Positions 1 to 8,677 of a stretch of DNA of 64,000 bases are shown here, in pieces. Positions within the stretch are counted from its first letter, which is position 1. Each line of letters opens with the position of its first letter. The DNA is from Microbacterium testaceum StLB037. GTDB taxonomy: Bacteria; Actinomycetota; Actinomycetes; Actinomycetales; Microbacteriaceae. The notes beneath the pieces are model-generated. The model did no database searches. It was not told the origin of the DNA and was given only the letters and a program-made list of their open reading frames with translations. The stretch lies in contig NC_015125.1 in the NCBI RefSeq assembly GCF_000202635.1, positions 2,232,001 through 2,296,000 on the forward strand, read 5' to 3'. The translations under genes and the position numbers were made by a program.

Positions 1-759
1 CTCGCCTCCGTCGGCAACTCCCGCATGCTGCAGGCGATCTCCGAGGCGGCCGCCGCGCGCGATTACGCCCTCGCCGTCGTCACGGTGGGGGAGCGCGGCA
101 TCCGCGAGGCTTTCGCCCGCTTGCGCTCGCAGGGCGTCGACGGGGCCGTCGTGCTGAACGAGGCGACCGAGCTCGCGCGCGACGCGCAGCCGCCCGCCGA
201 CCTGCACCTCGTCGTGGTCGACTCCCCGGCCGACCCGCGCTTCTCGATCGTGCAGACCGATCACGCCGCCGGCGCGCGCGCCGCGACCACGCACCTCCTC
301 GCCCTGGGGTGCGGCACGGTGCACCATCTCGCGGGTCCCGCGGGCTCCTTCGCGGCGGTGGAGCGCGAGCGCGGCTGGCGCGCGGCGCTGGCCGACGCCG
401 GGGTCGCCGCCCCGGAACCCGTTCGCGGCGACTGGACCTCGGCATCCGGATACCGTGCCGCCCGAGCGTTGGTCGGGGCCTCGGCCGTGTTCGTGGCCAA
501 CGACCAGATGGCGCTCGGCGCCCTGCGCGCGTTCGCCGACGCCGGGCGGCGCGTCCCCGACGACGTCGCCGTGGTGGGCTTCGACGACATCGTGGATGCC
601 GCCGAGTACCGGCCCCCGCTCACCACGGTTCGGCAGGACTTCGACGCCCTCGGCCGCCGAGCCGTCGCCGCGCTGATCGCCGCGATCGAGGGCGGCGACG
701 CCGTCGCCGAGACGGTGCCGGCCGCGCTGGTCGTGCGCGCGAGCAGCGCCGCGATCTGA
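1..759 (+). CDS. LacI-family transcriptional regulator, 5' end missing
   Basis: The frame is open from the first base of the window, so the N-terminus with the DNA-binding helix-turn-helix lies outside it. What remains, about 252 residues, is the periplasmic-binding-protein-like sensor and dimerisation domain: VVVDS, VFVANDQMALG, VPDDVAVVGFDD and PPLTTVRQ are classic LacI/GalR blocks. It closely resembles the regulator at 19388-20434 in length and block order and is probably a paralogue with its own sugar ligand. It is convergent with the transporter operon ending at 1024, so it need not control that operon. The target cannot be told without the HTH and its upstream DNA. Confidence 0.9.
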   Translation, partial: LASVGNSRMLQAISEAAAARDYALAVVTVGERGIREAFARLRSQGVDGAVVLNEATELARDAQPPADLHLVVVDSPADPRFSIVQTDHAAGARAATTHLLALGCGTVHHLAGPAGSFAAVERERGWRAALADAGVAAPEPVRGDWTSASGYRAARALVGASAVFVANDQMALGALRAFADAGRRVPDDVAVVGFDDIVDAAEYRPPLTTVRQDFDALGRRAVAALIAAIEGGDAVAETVPAALVVRASSAAI

Positions 760-837
760 CCGGCGCCCCCGAAGCCTGGCGCAGACGTCCGGGGCGGAGT
801 TCTCGGTTCGGGGCGTGAAAGCCCCCGCCCCAAACGG

Positions 838-958
838 AAGAACGCGCCCCAACCGGGGTGGTCCGAGCGGGCCCGCCCACCGCAGCCCCGCCCCCAGATG
901 AAAGAACGCGCCCCGAACCGGGGTGGTCCGAGCCGGCCCGCCCCCGCAGCCCCGATGG
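838..958. repeat. two tandem ~64-bp direct repeats in a convergent gap
   Basis: The gap 760-1023 has no convincing gene. GAACGCGCCCC...ACCGGGGTGGTCCGAGC...GGCCCGCCC...CGCAGCCCCG occurs at about 838-896 and again at 902-955, offset by 64 bp. An inverted copy of part of the unit, GGTTCGGGGCG, lies at about 805-815, so the block can fold into hairpins. It may act as a transcription end for the regulator upstream. No T-run follows. Confidence 0.6.
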
Positions 959-970
959 CATCCGGAGACG

Positions 971-1003
971 GAAAACGCCCGCGGATGCCGGAGCATCCGC
1001 GGG
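971..1003 (-). terminator. rho-independent terminator of the GH42/ABC operon
   Basis: A perfect 11-bp stem (978-988 with 993-1003) and a 4-nt loop lie 21 bp downstream of the binding-protein stop on the minus strand. On that strand the stem is followed by CGTTTTC. Stem strength, T-run and position fit an intrinsic terminator. Confidence 0.8.
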
Positions 1004-1023
1004 CGCCTCCCCGGGGGGAACTG

Positions 1024-2358
1024 TTACTTCTTCACCGGGATCGACTGCGACTCGAGGGCGGTGATCGTGGCATCCTGACCCTTCTGGAGGGCGTCGGCGA
1101 GGGTGCCGCTCCCGCTGACCGCCGCCTTGAAGCCGTCGGAGACGTCGGCGTAGGTCTTGGTCATCGTCGGTCCCCAGACGAAGTCGGGGGTGACCTCGGT
1201 GGCTGCCTTGGCGAAGACGTCGTAGATCTTCTGGCCGCCGTAGAAGTCGACGCCCTTCGCGAGCGAGGGGAGCTTGAGGCCCTCGGTGGTGGCGGGGTAG
1301 ATGTTCGCCTCTTCGTTCAGCGCGGTGAGCGCCTCGGTCGAGGTGTTCAGCCACAGCGCGAACTTCGTCGCCTCGTAGGGGTGCTTGCTGCCCTTGAGGA
1401 CGGCGATCGACGAACCGCCCCAGTTGCCCGAGACCGCGTCTCCGGCCTTCCACTGCGGAAGGTCCGCGACCGACCAGTTACCGGCCGTGTCGGGAGCACC
1501 GCTCGAGATGGAGTTCGCGCCCCACACGGCGGAGTTCCAGGTCCACACCTGGCTGGAGTTGTAGGCGTTGTTCCACTCGTCGGTCCACGCCGGGTAGGTC
1601 GAGACGAGGTCCTGATCGATGAGCGACTGCCAGTAGTCGGCGACCTTCTTCGACGCCGGGTCGGTCAGCGAGACCGTCCAGCCGTCGGCGTCGTTGCCGA
1701 ACCACTGCCCGCCCGCCTGCCACACGAAGCCGGCGAACTGGTTGATGTCGGACTGCGAGAAGTTGGTGATGTAGCCGCCGAGCGCGCGGATCTTCTTCGC
1801 GGCCTCGGTGTACTCGTCCCAGGTGGTGGGAACGGGGATGTTGTTCTTCTCGAACAGGTCGGAGCGGTAGAACAGGCCCATCGGGCCGATGTCCTGGGGG
1901 ATGCCGTAGACGCCGCCCTCGCCGCCGAGCGCGACCTGGTTCCACGCCCAGCCGACGAACTGGTCCTTCGCGGCGACCACGTCGGAGCAGCCCGCGATGT
2001 TCTCCACGCCGTCCTGGACGAGGAAGTTCGGCAGGGCGTCGTACTCGATCTGGCCGAGGTCAGGAGCGTTGCCCGCGGCGATCTGGTTGAAGAAGTTCTG
2101 GTACGTGCCGTTGTTGCCGTTGGGGCCCGTCTGCACCTTGACCTGGATGTCCGGGTTCTCGGTGTTCCACATGTCGACGACCTTCTCGATCCCCGGGATC
2201 CACGAGGTGAACTCGAGGGTGACGGGGCCGTCGGAGGGTGCGCAATCGGCCGCGGCTGCGGCGCCGTCGCCACTGCTGCTTCCTCCGCCGGCGCAACCGG
2301 CGAGCAGGAGCGCCGACAGGGCGACTCCCGCCGTCGCTGTGAAGAGCTTGTGCTTCAT
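1024..2358 (-). CDS. carbohydrate ABC transporter, substrate-binding lipoprotein
   Basis: This 444-residue extracytoplasmic solute-binding protein (family 1, MalE-like) captures a sugar for the two permeases encoded upstream. The N-terminus is a lipoprotein signal peptide with lipobox LLAGC; Cys22 would be lipidated. LEFTSWIPG near the mature start, ENPDIQVKVQ and the GIPQDIGPMGLFYRSDLF block are typical of cluster-1 sugar-binding proteins. It is the last gene of the operon GH42-permease-permease-SBP, with a 73-bp gap before it and a terminator after it. Ligand: probably a galactoside, inferred from the GH42 gene. No ATPase gene is present, so a shared MsiK-like ATPase elsewhere is likely. 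Confidence 0.93.
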   Translation of the reverse strand: MKHKLFTATAGVALSALLLAGCAGGGSSSGDGAAAAADCAPSDGPVTLEFTSWIPGIEKVVDMWNTENPDIQVKVQTGPNGNNGTYQNFFNQIAAGNAPDLGQIEYDALPNFLVQDGVENIAGCSDVVAAKDQFVGWAWNQVALGGEGGVYGIPQDIGPMGLFYRSDLFEKNNIPVPTTWDEYTEAAKKIRALGGYITNFSQSDINQFAGFVWQAGGQWFGNDADGWTVSLTDPASKKVADYWQSLIDQDLVSTYPAWTDEWNNAYNSSQVWTWNSAVWGANSISSGAPDTAGNWSVADLPQWKAGDAVSGNWGGSSIAVLKGSKHPYEATKFALWLNTSTEALTALNEEANIYPATTEGLKLPSLAKGVDFYGGQKIYDVFAKAATEVTPDFVWGPTMTKTYADVSDGFKAAVSGSGTLADALQKGQDATITALESQSIPVKK

Positions 2359-2431
2359 GTGAGTGCCTTTCTCTGGGTACCCGGACGGGCCTTTCCGCCC
2401 GGGATCGGGGCGACCGGAGTCGCCGGAGGGA

Positions 2432-3379
2432 TCACTTCAGGGCGCCGGTCCCGAGACCGTTGCGCCAGAAGCGCTGAAGGAGCAGGAAGATGACGATGAG
2501 GGGGATGACCGACAGCAGGGCGCCGATCAGCACGAGACCGCGCAGCTCCGGGATCTGGTTGAGCTGGTTGTTCCAGCCGTAGAGACCGAAGACCACGGGG
2601 AAGAGCTCTTCGCTGCGCAGCATGATCAGCGGCAGGAAGAAGTTGTTCCAGATCGCGACGAACTGGAAGAGGAACATCGTCACCAGCGCCGGGCTCATCA
2701 GGCGCAGGCTCACGGTGAAGAACGTGCGGATCTCGCCCGCCCCGTCGAGTCGGCTCGCTTCGAGCAACTCATCGGGGACGGAGGATGCCGCGAAGATGCG
2801 CGCGAGGTAGACCCCGAACGGGCTGACCAGCGAGGGCAGGAACACCGCCCAGAACGTGTTCGTCAGCTGCACCTGGCTGAAGATGAGGAACAGCGGAAGG
2901 GCCAGCGCGGTCGCCGGGACGAGCACACCGCCGAGGACGACGTCGAAGATGAGCTCGCGTCCCGGGAAGCGGTACTTCGCCAGCGCGTAGCCGGCCATCG
3001 CCGCGAGCAGCGTCGCCACCGCTCCGCCGAGCCCGGCGTACAGCAGCGAGTTGCCGAGCCAGCGGAGGAAGATGCCGTCGCGGTAGGCGAACAGGTCGCC
3101 GATGTTCGAGAACAGGCGCATGTCGGCGAACCACAGCGGGTTCGTCGTGAGGATGTCGCCGGTGCTCTTGCTCGAGGCCACCAGCAGCCACCACAGCGGC
3201 AGCAGGAAGTAGACCGTGAACACGGCCATGACGAGCATCGCCGAGGTGCGCGAGACGAGCGGCTCCCGGATCGCGCGCGAGCGGGAGGCGCCCGGACGCG
3301 AGGCTCCCGGGCGGGGCGCGCCGGAGCGGGCTGCCCCGGAACGGTCGGCGCGGGGGCGAGGGGTGGTGACGGCGCTCAT
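2432..3379 (-). CDS. carbohydrate ABC transporter permease, MalG type
   Basis: This 315-residue inner-membrane permease has about six transmembrane segments. After a basic, Ser/Arg/Pro-rich N-terminal tail of about 45 residues comes AMLVMAVFTVYFLLPLWWLL (TM1). The EAA-loop signature EASRLDGAGEIRTFFTVSLRLMSP, which contacts the ATPase, is near residue 205. It pairs with the MalF-type permease at 3376-4305; the ATG overlaps that gene's stop (ATGA), so the two are translationally coupled. The GA-rich tail before TM1 is longer than usual and of no known function. Confidence 0.93.
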   Translation of the reverse strand: MSAVTTPRPRADRSGAARSGAPRPGASRPGASRSRAIREPLVSRTSAMLVMAVFTVYFLLPLWWLLVASSKSTGDILTTNPLWFADMRLFSNIGDLFAYRDGIFLRWLGNSLLYAGLGGAVATLLAAMAGYALAKYRFPGRELIFDVVLGGVLVPATALALPLFLIFSQVQLTNTFWAVFLPSLVSPFGVYLARIFAASSVPDELLEASRLDGAGEIRTFFTVSLRLMSPALVTMFLFQFVAIWNNFFLPLIMLRSEELFPVVFGLYGWNNQLNQIPELRGLVLIGALLSVIPLIVIFLLLQRFWRNGLGTGALK

Positions 3380-4305
3380 GCGTTGCCCTTCTTCTGCATC
3401 CACTTCATGAACCCGAACGACAGGACGAAGGTCGTCACGGCCAGCACGACCGAGAACGCCGCGGCGAGGTTCGCGTTGGGGATGGATGCCGTCGCGTAGA
3501 CGGTCATGTTCGGGGTGAAGGTGCTGGTGACCGCCGAGCTGAACGAGCGGAACACCTGCGGCTCGGCGAGCAGCTGCAGCGTGCCGATGATCGAGAAGAT
3601 CGCGGTCATGACGATCGCGGGACGCACGAGCGGAATCTTGATCGACCACGCGATGCGGAACTGCCCGGCCCCGTCGAGGCGGGCCGCCTCGTAGATCTCG
3701 CTGGGGATCGACAGCAGCGACGAGTAGATGATCAGCATGTTGTAGCCGACGTAGACCCAGGTCACGACGTTCGCGATCGACCACAGCACGAGGTCGGCGC
3801 CCAGGAAGTCGACGTTCTTCGTCAGAGCGGTGAAGGGCGACAGGTTCGGCGAGAACAGCGAGCCCCACATGATCGCGGCGATCACGCCCGGGACGGCGTA
3901 GGGCACGAAGAAGGCGAGGCGGAAGAAGCGCTTGCCCTTGAGCAGGGGCGAGTCCAGCAGCAGCGCGAAGACGAGGGCGAGCCCGAGCATGACCGGCACC
4001 TGGACGACGCCGAAGGTGAGCATGCGCAGCATCGAGGTCCAGAACGCCTCGTCCTGGAAGACCAGCGCGTACTGCGCGAGCCCGCCGAAGACGAGTTCGG
4101 CCTTGCCGAAGGTGCCCTCGCGACGGACGACGAGGAGCGACTGCCCGATCGCGAAGATGATCGGCAGCACGTAGAACAGCAGGAACAGGACCGCGAACGG
4201 CGCGAGCAGCGCCGCGATCGCGCCCTTGAACGGCACGCGCGGGCGCCGCGGGTGCGGAACGCTCGGTCGTTCCGCGCGCGCCGGGGCGGGGACGGTGGTG
4301 GTCAC
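3376..4305 (-). CDS. carbohydrate ABC transporter permease, MalF type
   Basis: This 309-residue membrane protein is the first permease half of the importer. VPFKGAIAALLAPFAVLFLLF begins TM1 and EAARLDGAGQFRIAWSIKIP is the EAA loop. The chosen start is GTG at 4305, which overlaps the stop of the GH42 gene (GTGA) and gives a normal-length MalF-like protein. A longer open frame upstream is only read-through of the GH42 gene in another frame. It forms the channel with the MalG-type partner immediately downstream. Confidence 0.92.
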   Translation of the reverse strand: MTTTVPAPARAERPSVPHPRRPRVPFKGAIAALLAPFAVLFLLFYVLPIIFAIGQSLLVVRREGTFGKAELVFGGLAQYALVFQDEAFWTSMLRMLTFGVVQVPVMLGLALVFALLLDSPLLKGKRFFRLAFFVPYAVPGVIAAIMWGSLFSPNLSPFTALTKNVDFLGADLVLWSIANVVTWVYVGYNMLIIYSSLLSIPSEIYEAARLDGAGQFRIAWSIKIPLVRPAIVMTAIFSIIGTLQLLAEPQVFRSFSSAVTSTFTPNMTVYATASIPNANLAAAFSVVLAVTTFVLSFGFMKWMQKKGNA

Positions 4306-6335
4306 GAGGCCTCCTCGATGATGCGGACGGCACCGCCGGCCACGCGGACGGGGCCGGCGATGGCCTCGCCGCTGATCGCATCGCGGCCGCGCGCGGCGAT
4401 CTCGACGGTGTCGGTGGTGTGGTTGATGACGAACAGGAACGCCCGGTCCGCGCTGACGCGCCGGATGACGTCGACGCCGAGCGGAACGGGAGTGGTCGGG
4501 ATGCCGGCATCCTGTGCCGCGCGGGAGAGCAGGGCGCGGTAGTCGGCGGCGGAGGGCAGGGTCGCGAGGTACCACGCGCTGCCCTCGCCGACCGCGCGGC
4601 GGGTGCGGGCGGGAAGGCCCGCCGCCGGTCCGTCGAGGAAGCGGGCGTCGACCTCGGCGTCGGTGACGCGCAGGCGTTCGGCCCACACCGAGGCGGTGCC
4701 GCCGTCGTCGAGAGTGACCGTCTGACCGGGACCGAGGGGGGCGAACTCCTCCGAGACGATCCCGAGCAGGTCGCGGAAAGCGCCGGGGTACCCGCCGAGA
4801 CGCACCCGGTCGTCCTCGTCCACGATGCCGCTCGCGAAGGTGATGACGGCCGTGCCGCCGTCCTCGACGAAGCGGGCGATGCGGGCGGCGTCCTCGTCGC
4901 GCACGAGGTGCAGCGCGGGGACCACCACCAGGCGGTACCCGGTCAGCTCATCGTGCGCGGAGACGACGTCGACGCTCACGCCCGAGCCGGTCAGCGCCGC
5001 GTGCGCGGCGTGCACCTGGTCGAGGTAGCGCACGTCCTCACTGGGGCGTCCCTCGTTTTCGAGCGACCACCAGCTCTCCCAGTCGAACAGCAGCGCGGCG
5101 TCGGAGTGCACCTGAGAGCCGGCGACCGGCTGGAGCCGCCGGAGGGTCTCGCCCACCTCGAGCACGGTGCGCCACTGCGCGGTGTCGGTGCCGGCGTGGG
5201 GCAGCAGGGCGGAGTGGAACTTCTCGGCCCCCTGTGCCGAGGCCCGCCACTGGAAGAAGCAGATGCCGTCGGCACCGCGGGCGACGTGCGAGACGACGTT
5301 GCGGAGCAGCTCGCCCTCGCCCTTGGCGAGGTTGTGCGGCTGCCAGTTCACCGCACCGGTCGAGGTCTCCATGAGCAGCCACGGGGTACCGCCCGCGAGG
5401 CCGCGGGTCAGATCCGCGGCGAACGACAGCTCCGCGGTGGGGTCGGCGAGCCGACGGTCGAGGTAGTGGTCGTTCGCGATGACGTCCATCTCGCCCGCCC
5501 ACGACCAGTAGTCGAGGGTGCGGATGTGGGCGGTCACCATGAAGTTCGTCGTGACGGGGGCGGTGCTGTGCCGGCGGATGGCCTCGGCCTCCGCGCGGTA
5601 CAGCTCGAGCTGCTGGTCGGAGGAGAAGCGCTGGAAGTCGAGCAGCTGCGCGGGGTTCCGCAGCGACAGCGCGGTCATCGGGGGGAGGATCTCGTCCCAG
5701 GCGCCGTACCGCTGGCTCCAGAACGACGTGCCCCACGCGGTGTTGAGCGCGGCGATCGACCCGTAGCGTGCTTCGAGCCATCCCCGGAAGGCCGCGGCGC
5801 TGGCGTCGCAGTAGCAGAGGGAGTTGTGGCATCCGAGCTCGTTCGAGACGTGCCACATGGCAAGGGCGGGGTGGTCGGCGTAGCGTTCGACGACCCGGCG
5901 GCTGACCTCGGCCGCGTAGGCGCGGAACACGGGCGAGCTCGGGCAGTACGCCTGGCGACCGCCCGGGAAGCGGCGCGTGCCGTCTTCGGCGACGGGCAGG
6001 ATCTCCGGATGCCGCGTGGTCACCCAGGGAGCGGGGGAGGCCGTGGCCGTGCCGAGGTTCACGCGGATGCCGTGCGCGTGGGCGAGGTCCATGACCTCGT
6101 CGAGCTCGTCGAAGGACCACACGCCCGGCGCCGGGTTGATCCACGACCAGCCGAAGATGTTGACCGCGACGAGCGAGACGCCGGCCTGCCGCATGAGGCG
6201 CATGTCCTCGTCCCAGACGGCGCGGTCCCACTGCTCGGGGTTGTAGTCGCACCCGAAGACGAGGCCGTCGCGGGTCAGCGGCTCCAGAGGGGAGCCCTGA
6301 CGGGTCTCGGGGGCCAGGCGGTCGACGGCGAGCAT
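4302..6335 (-). CDS. GH42 beta-galactosidase
   Basis: This 677-residue cytoplasmic glycoside hydrolase of family 42 lacks a signal peptide. The N-terminal TIM barrel has GCDYNPEQW and VSLVAVNIFGWSWINP. WHVSNELGC carries the expected acid/base Glu166, and LLMETSTGAVNW the nucleophile Glu323. The trimerisation domain and C-terminal beta domain follow (to SGEAIAGPVRVAGG). Length and both catalytic blocks fit the family. First gene of an operon with an ABC importer, it should release galactose from imported beta-galactosides or galacto-oligosaccharides. The ATG at 6335 was chosen because it directly precedes the conserved start; two operator copies lie 26-86 bp upstream. Confidence 0.95.
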   Translation of the reverse strand: MLAVDRLAPETRQGSPLEPLTRDGLVFGCDYNPEQWDRAVWDEDMRLMRQAGVSLVAVNIFGWSWINPAPGVWSFDELDEVMDLAHAHGIRVNLGTATASPAPWVTTRHPEILPVAEDGTRRFPGGRQAYCPSSPVFRAYAAEVSRRVVERYADHPALAMWHVSNELGCHNSLCYCDASAAAFRGWLEARYGSIAALNTAWGTSFWSQRYGAWDEILPPMTALSLRNPAQLLDFQRFSSDQQLELYRAEAEAIRRHSTAPVTTNFMVTAHIRTLDYWSWAGEMDVIANDHYLDRRLADPTAELSFAADLTRGLAGGTPWLLMETSTGAVNWQPHNLAKGEGELLRNVVSHVARGADGICFFQWRASAQGAEKFHSALLPHAGTDTAQWRTVLEVGETLRRLQPVAGSQVHSDAALLFDWESWWSLENEGRPSEDVRYLDQVHAAHAALTGSGVSVDVVSAHDELTGYRLVVVPALHLVRDEDAARIARFVEDGGTAVITFASGIVDEDDRVRLGGYPGAFRDLLGIVSEEFAPLGPGQTVTLDDGGTASVWAERLRVTDAEVDARFLDGPAAGLPARTRRAVGEGSAWYLATLPSAADYRALLSRAAQDAGIPTTPVPLGVDVIRRVSADRAFLFVINHTTDTVEIAARGRDAISGEAIAGPVRVAGGAVRIIEEAS

Positions 6336-6361
6336 CCGGGGCGCGCTCCTTTGCGGGGTTG

Positions 6362-6421
6362 TGTGAACGTGCACACACGAGGCCGACGGAAATGCGGTCT
6401 GTAAATGTGTGAACGTGCACA
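6362..6421. promoter_or_regulatory. paired LacI-type operators between GH42 operon and its regulator
   Basis: TGTGAACGTGCACA occurs identically at 6362-6375 and 6408-6421, 46 bp apart. Each is a 14-bp near-palindrome (6 of 7 positions pair) with the central CG typical of LacI-family operators. They sit between the divergent GH42 operon and the LacI gene at 6477, the expected place for a local repressor to control both. Confidence 0.82.
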
Positions 6422-6463
6422 TAGTGGCATCCCGGACCCGCCGCGTCAACTCGGACCGCCCGA

Positions 6464-6469
6464 TAGGCT
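6464..6469 (+). promoter_or_regulatory. -10-like TAGGCT, leaderless spacing, for LacI gene
   Basis: TAGGCT matches actinobacterial TAnnnT and ends 7 nt before the ATG at 6477, so transcription would begin at or next to the start codon. No Shine-Dalgarno sequence is visible. Confidence 0.5.
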
Positions 6470-6476
6470 TGCGCTC

Positions 6477-7493
6477 ATGACGCCTCCTCCGCCTGGGCGC
6501 CGGCGCAGCACGGTGCACGATGTGGCCAAGGTCGCGGGGGTGTCGCGCGGAACCGTGAGCCGTGTGCTCAACGGCGGCTACGTCTCCGAACAGGCCCGCG
6601 AGGCGATCCAGACCGCGATCCGCGAGGTGGGTTACGTGCCCAACACGGCGGCGCGCAACCTCGTCCGCCAGCGCACCCAGGCGGTCGGCTTCATCGTGCA
6701 CGAACCGCACTCGCTGTTCCTCGAGGATCCCAACATCGGCGGGATCATGCTCGGGGCGAACACCGCGCTGTCCAACGCCGACTACCAGATGGTGTGCGTG
6801 GTCGTCGACACCGAGCGCGACACCGACCGGGTGGCCCGCTACCTCAGCGGCGGCTTCGTCGACGGCGCCGTGATCGTCTCGGCCCGCCATCACGATCCGA
6901 TCACCGACGTGGTCGAGCGCCTCGGACTCCCCGTCGCCTACGTCGGTCACCCGCCCGGCATCAATCGCCCCTGGGTCGGCATCGACAATCACGGCGCGGC
7001 GCGCGCCCTCACGCAGCGCCTGCGCGAGACTGGTCGCCGCCGTATCGGCATGATCGCCGCCGCCCTCGACCGCGACTCGGGCAGCGACCGCCTCGCCGGC
7101 TTCCGCGACGCCCTCGGTGACGATTTCGACGAGAACCTGGTGGAGTCGGTTCCGCTCTACGCCTACGCCGACGGCGAGGCCGGGATGCGTCGCCTTCTCG
7201 AGCGAGCGCCCAACATCGACGCCGTCTTCGGAGCATCGGATGCCGTCGCAGCCGGCGCTCTGCAGGCTCTGCGCGCGGCCGGACGGCGTGTGCCCGACGA
7301 CGTCGGCGTCGTCGGCTTCGACGACAGCGCATGGGCCTCGCGGACCGATCCGCAGCTGAGCACGGTGGACCAGCCGGCCGAGGGGCTGGGGGCGGCTGCC
7401 GCAGAAGCCGTGCTGCTGCAGCTCTCGGGCGGGATCGCCGAGGCCGACGGCATCCTGCTGGACGCGCCCATCGTCTGGCGCGCGTCCGCCTGA
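6477..7493 (+). CDS. LacI-family regulator of the GH42 galactoside operon
   Basis: This 338-residue repressor has an N-terminal HTH (TVHDVAKVAGVSRGTVSRVLNG, residues about 12-33) and hinge helix region ARNLVRQRT. The sensor domain carries FIVHEPHSLF, VFGASDAVAAGAL and VPDDVGVVGFDDSAWA. It is divergent from the GH42 operon and two identical operator copies lie between them. It most likely represses that operon and itself until a galactoside binds. The ATG at 6477 is preferred: the longer frame upstream runs through the operators. Confidence 0.92.
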   Translation: MTPPPPGRRRSTVHDVAKVAGVSRGTVSRVLNGGYVSEQAREAIQTAIREVGYVPNTAARNLVRQRTQAVGFIVHEPHSLFLEDPNIGGIMLGANTALSNADYQMVCVVVDTERDTDRVARYLSGGFVDGAVIVSARHHDPITDVVERLGLPVAYVGHPPGINRPWVGIDNHGAARALTQRLRETGRRRIGMIAAALDRDSGSDRLAGFRDALGDDFDENLVESVPLYAYADGEAGMRRLLERAPNIDAVFGASDAVAAGALQALRAAGRRVPDDVGVVGFDDSAWASRTDPQLSTVDQPAEGLGAAAAEAVLLQLSGGIAEADGILLDAPIVWRASA

Positions 7494-7538
7494 GCGCCGT
7501 CGCGGGGAGTCGCCGACCCCGGCGACCACCGTGCGCGG

Positions 7539-8570
7539 TCAGGCGCTCTCCGCCACCACCAGCCGTGTCGCGAAGATCTCACCGGATGCCGCGTCGTCGG
7601 TGCCGTCGATCCTCCCGAGCAGGCGGCGCACTACGCGGTCGGCGATCGCGGGCACGGGAATCTCGACCGTCGTGAGGTGCGGGCGGGCGAGGGTGGCGAG
7701 CGCGCCCCCGTCGAATCCCGTCACCGCGAGCTCGGATCCCACGGCGATGCCGTGGCGGCGGGCGACGTCGACGGTGAGGAGGGCGAGGGAATCGCTCGCC
7801 GTGACGAGGGCATCGGGACGGATCTCCGCCCCCGCGAACACCGCGTCGAGACGGTCCCGGAGCTGCGCGACGGATCCGGTCAGGCGCCAGGGGGCGGGCA
7901 GTGAGAGTCCGTGCCGCTCGAGGGCGTCGACGAAGCCGCGCTCGCGCTCGCGGATCCAGGGCACGTCGCTGTCGTGCCCCACGTACGCGATGCGCGAGCG
8001 ACCGGCGGCGATCACGTGATCCACCGCCGAGGCGATGGCCGCGGCGTTGTCGATGTCGACCCACGCCTGGGCCTGTGCGGGGAGTGTCCGCCCCATGAGG
8101 GCGTACGGGATGCCGAGTTCCTCGAGGATCGCGACGCGCGGATCGCCGGGAGCGCTGTTGGCGAGGACGAATCCGTCCGTCTCTCCGCGCCCCGCGTCGG
8201 CGCGGAACGCCCCCTCGACGTGGACGTCGTGCGTGTAGACGAGCACGCGCTGATCGAGTTGCGCGGCCGTGGAGAGCACGGCATCCAGGAACGCCAGGGT
8301 GAAGGGGTTCCGCGGGTCGAGGTCGCTCCGCGACATGCTGAACCCCACGCGGCGGGAGCGGCCCGTGCGCAGGTGGCGCCCGGCCGGGTCGGGGATGTAG
8401 CCGGTGCTGCGGACCGCTGCCAGGACGCGCTCGCGGGTTTCGGGCGTGAAGCCGGGGCGCTCGTTGAGGACGTTGGACACCGTCTGAGCGGACACGCCCG
8501 CGGCCCGCGCGACGTCGACGATGCGCGGGCGGGAGCCGCCGCGCCGGTGCGGGGGGAGTGCGTCGGACAT
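7539..8570 (-). CDS. LacI-family regulator adjacent to alpha-galactosidase
   Basis: This 343-residue LacI/GalR protein has HTH IVDVARAAGVSAQTVSNVLNE (residues about 18-38), then a sensor domain with GFSMSRSDLDPRN, DALVTASDSLALL and ELAVTGFDGGALA. An in-frame TTG at 8582 is possible, but the ATG at 8570 is the better start. It is divergent from the GH36 gene with a tandem 12-bp repeat between them, so it probably represses the alpha-galactosidase. It is convergent with the preceding LacI gene; the 45-bp gap between them holds no clear terminator. The HTH recognition helix differs from that of the neighbour, in keeping with a different operator. Confidence 0.92.
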   Translation of the reverse strand: MSDALPPHRRGGSRPRIVDVARAAGVSAQTVSNVLNERPGFTPETRERVLAAVRSTGYIPDPAGRHLRTGRSRRVGFSMSRSDLDPRNPFTLAFLDAVLSTAAQLDQRVLVYTHDVHVEGAFRADAGRGETDGFVLANSAPGDPRVAILEELGIPYALMGRTLPAQAQAWVDIDNAAAIASAVDHVIAAGRSRIAYVGHDSDVPWIRERERGFVDALERHGLSLPAPWRLTGSVAQLRDRLDAVFAGAEIRPDALVTASDSLALLTVDVARRHGIAVGSELAVTGFDGGALATLARPHLTTVEIPVPAIADRVVRRLLGRIDGTDDAASGEIFATRLVVAESA

Positions 8571-8575
8571 CGCGG

Positions 8576-8604
8576 TTGACAACCTCTCGTGGGGGTTTCA
8601 GGAT
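8576..8604 (+). promoter_or_regulatory. putative sigma-70 promoter of the GH36 gene
   Basis: TTGACA (8576-8581) and CAGGAT (8599-8604) are 17 bp apart. The -35 box is perfect; the -10 box is weak. Transcription would start about 8611, just before the operator repeats. Confidence 0.45.
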
Positions 8605-8613
8605 AGAGCGGTT

Positions 8614-8638
8614 GATCGTTAAAGCGATCGTTAAAGCG
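8614..8638. promoter_or_regulatory. tandem operator GATCGTTAAAGC x2
   Basis: The 12-mer GATCGTTAAAGC is repeated head to tail (8614-8625, 8626-8637) with a central CGATCG. It is A/T-rich for this genome and lies between the divergent LacI and GH36 genes, just after the predicted transcription start. Likely binding site of the 7539-8570 regulator. Confidence 0.6.
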
Positions 8639-8677
8639 GGATGCGCGTCGCCGCTCCCTCGACCCGGGACGAGTTCC

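Noticed and set aside
4302..7529. A 1075-codon version of the GH42 gene extending through the LacI gene
   Set aside because: The extension crosses two operators and runs antisense to a real regulator gene. The GH42 family start fits 6335.
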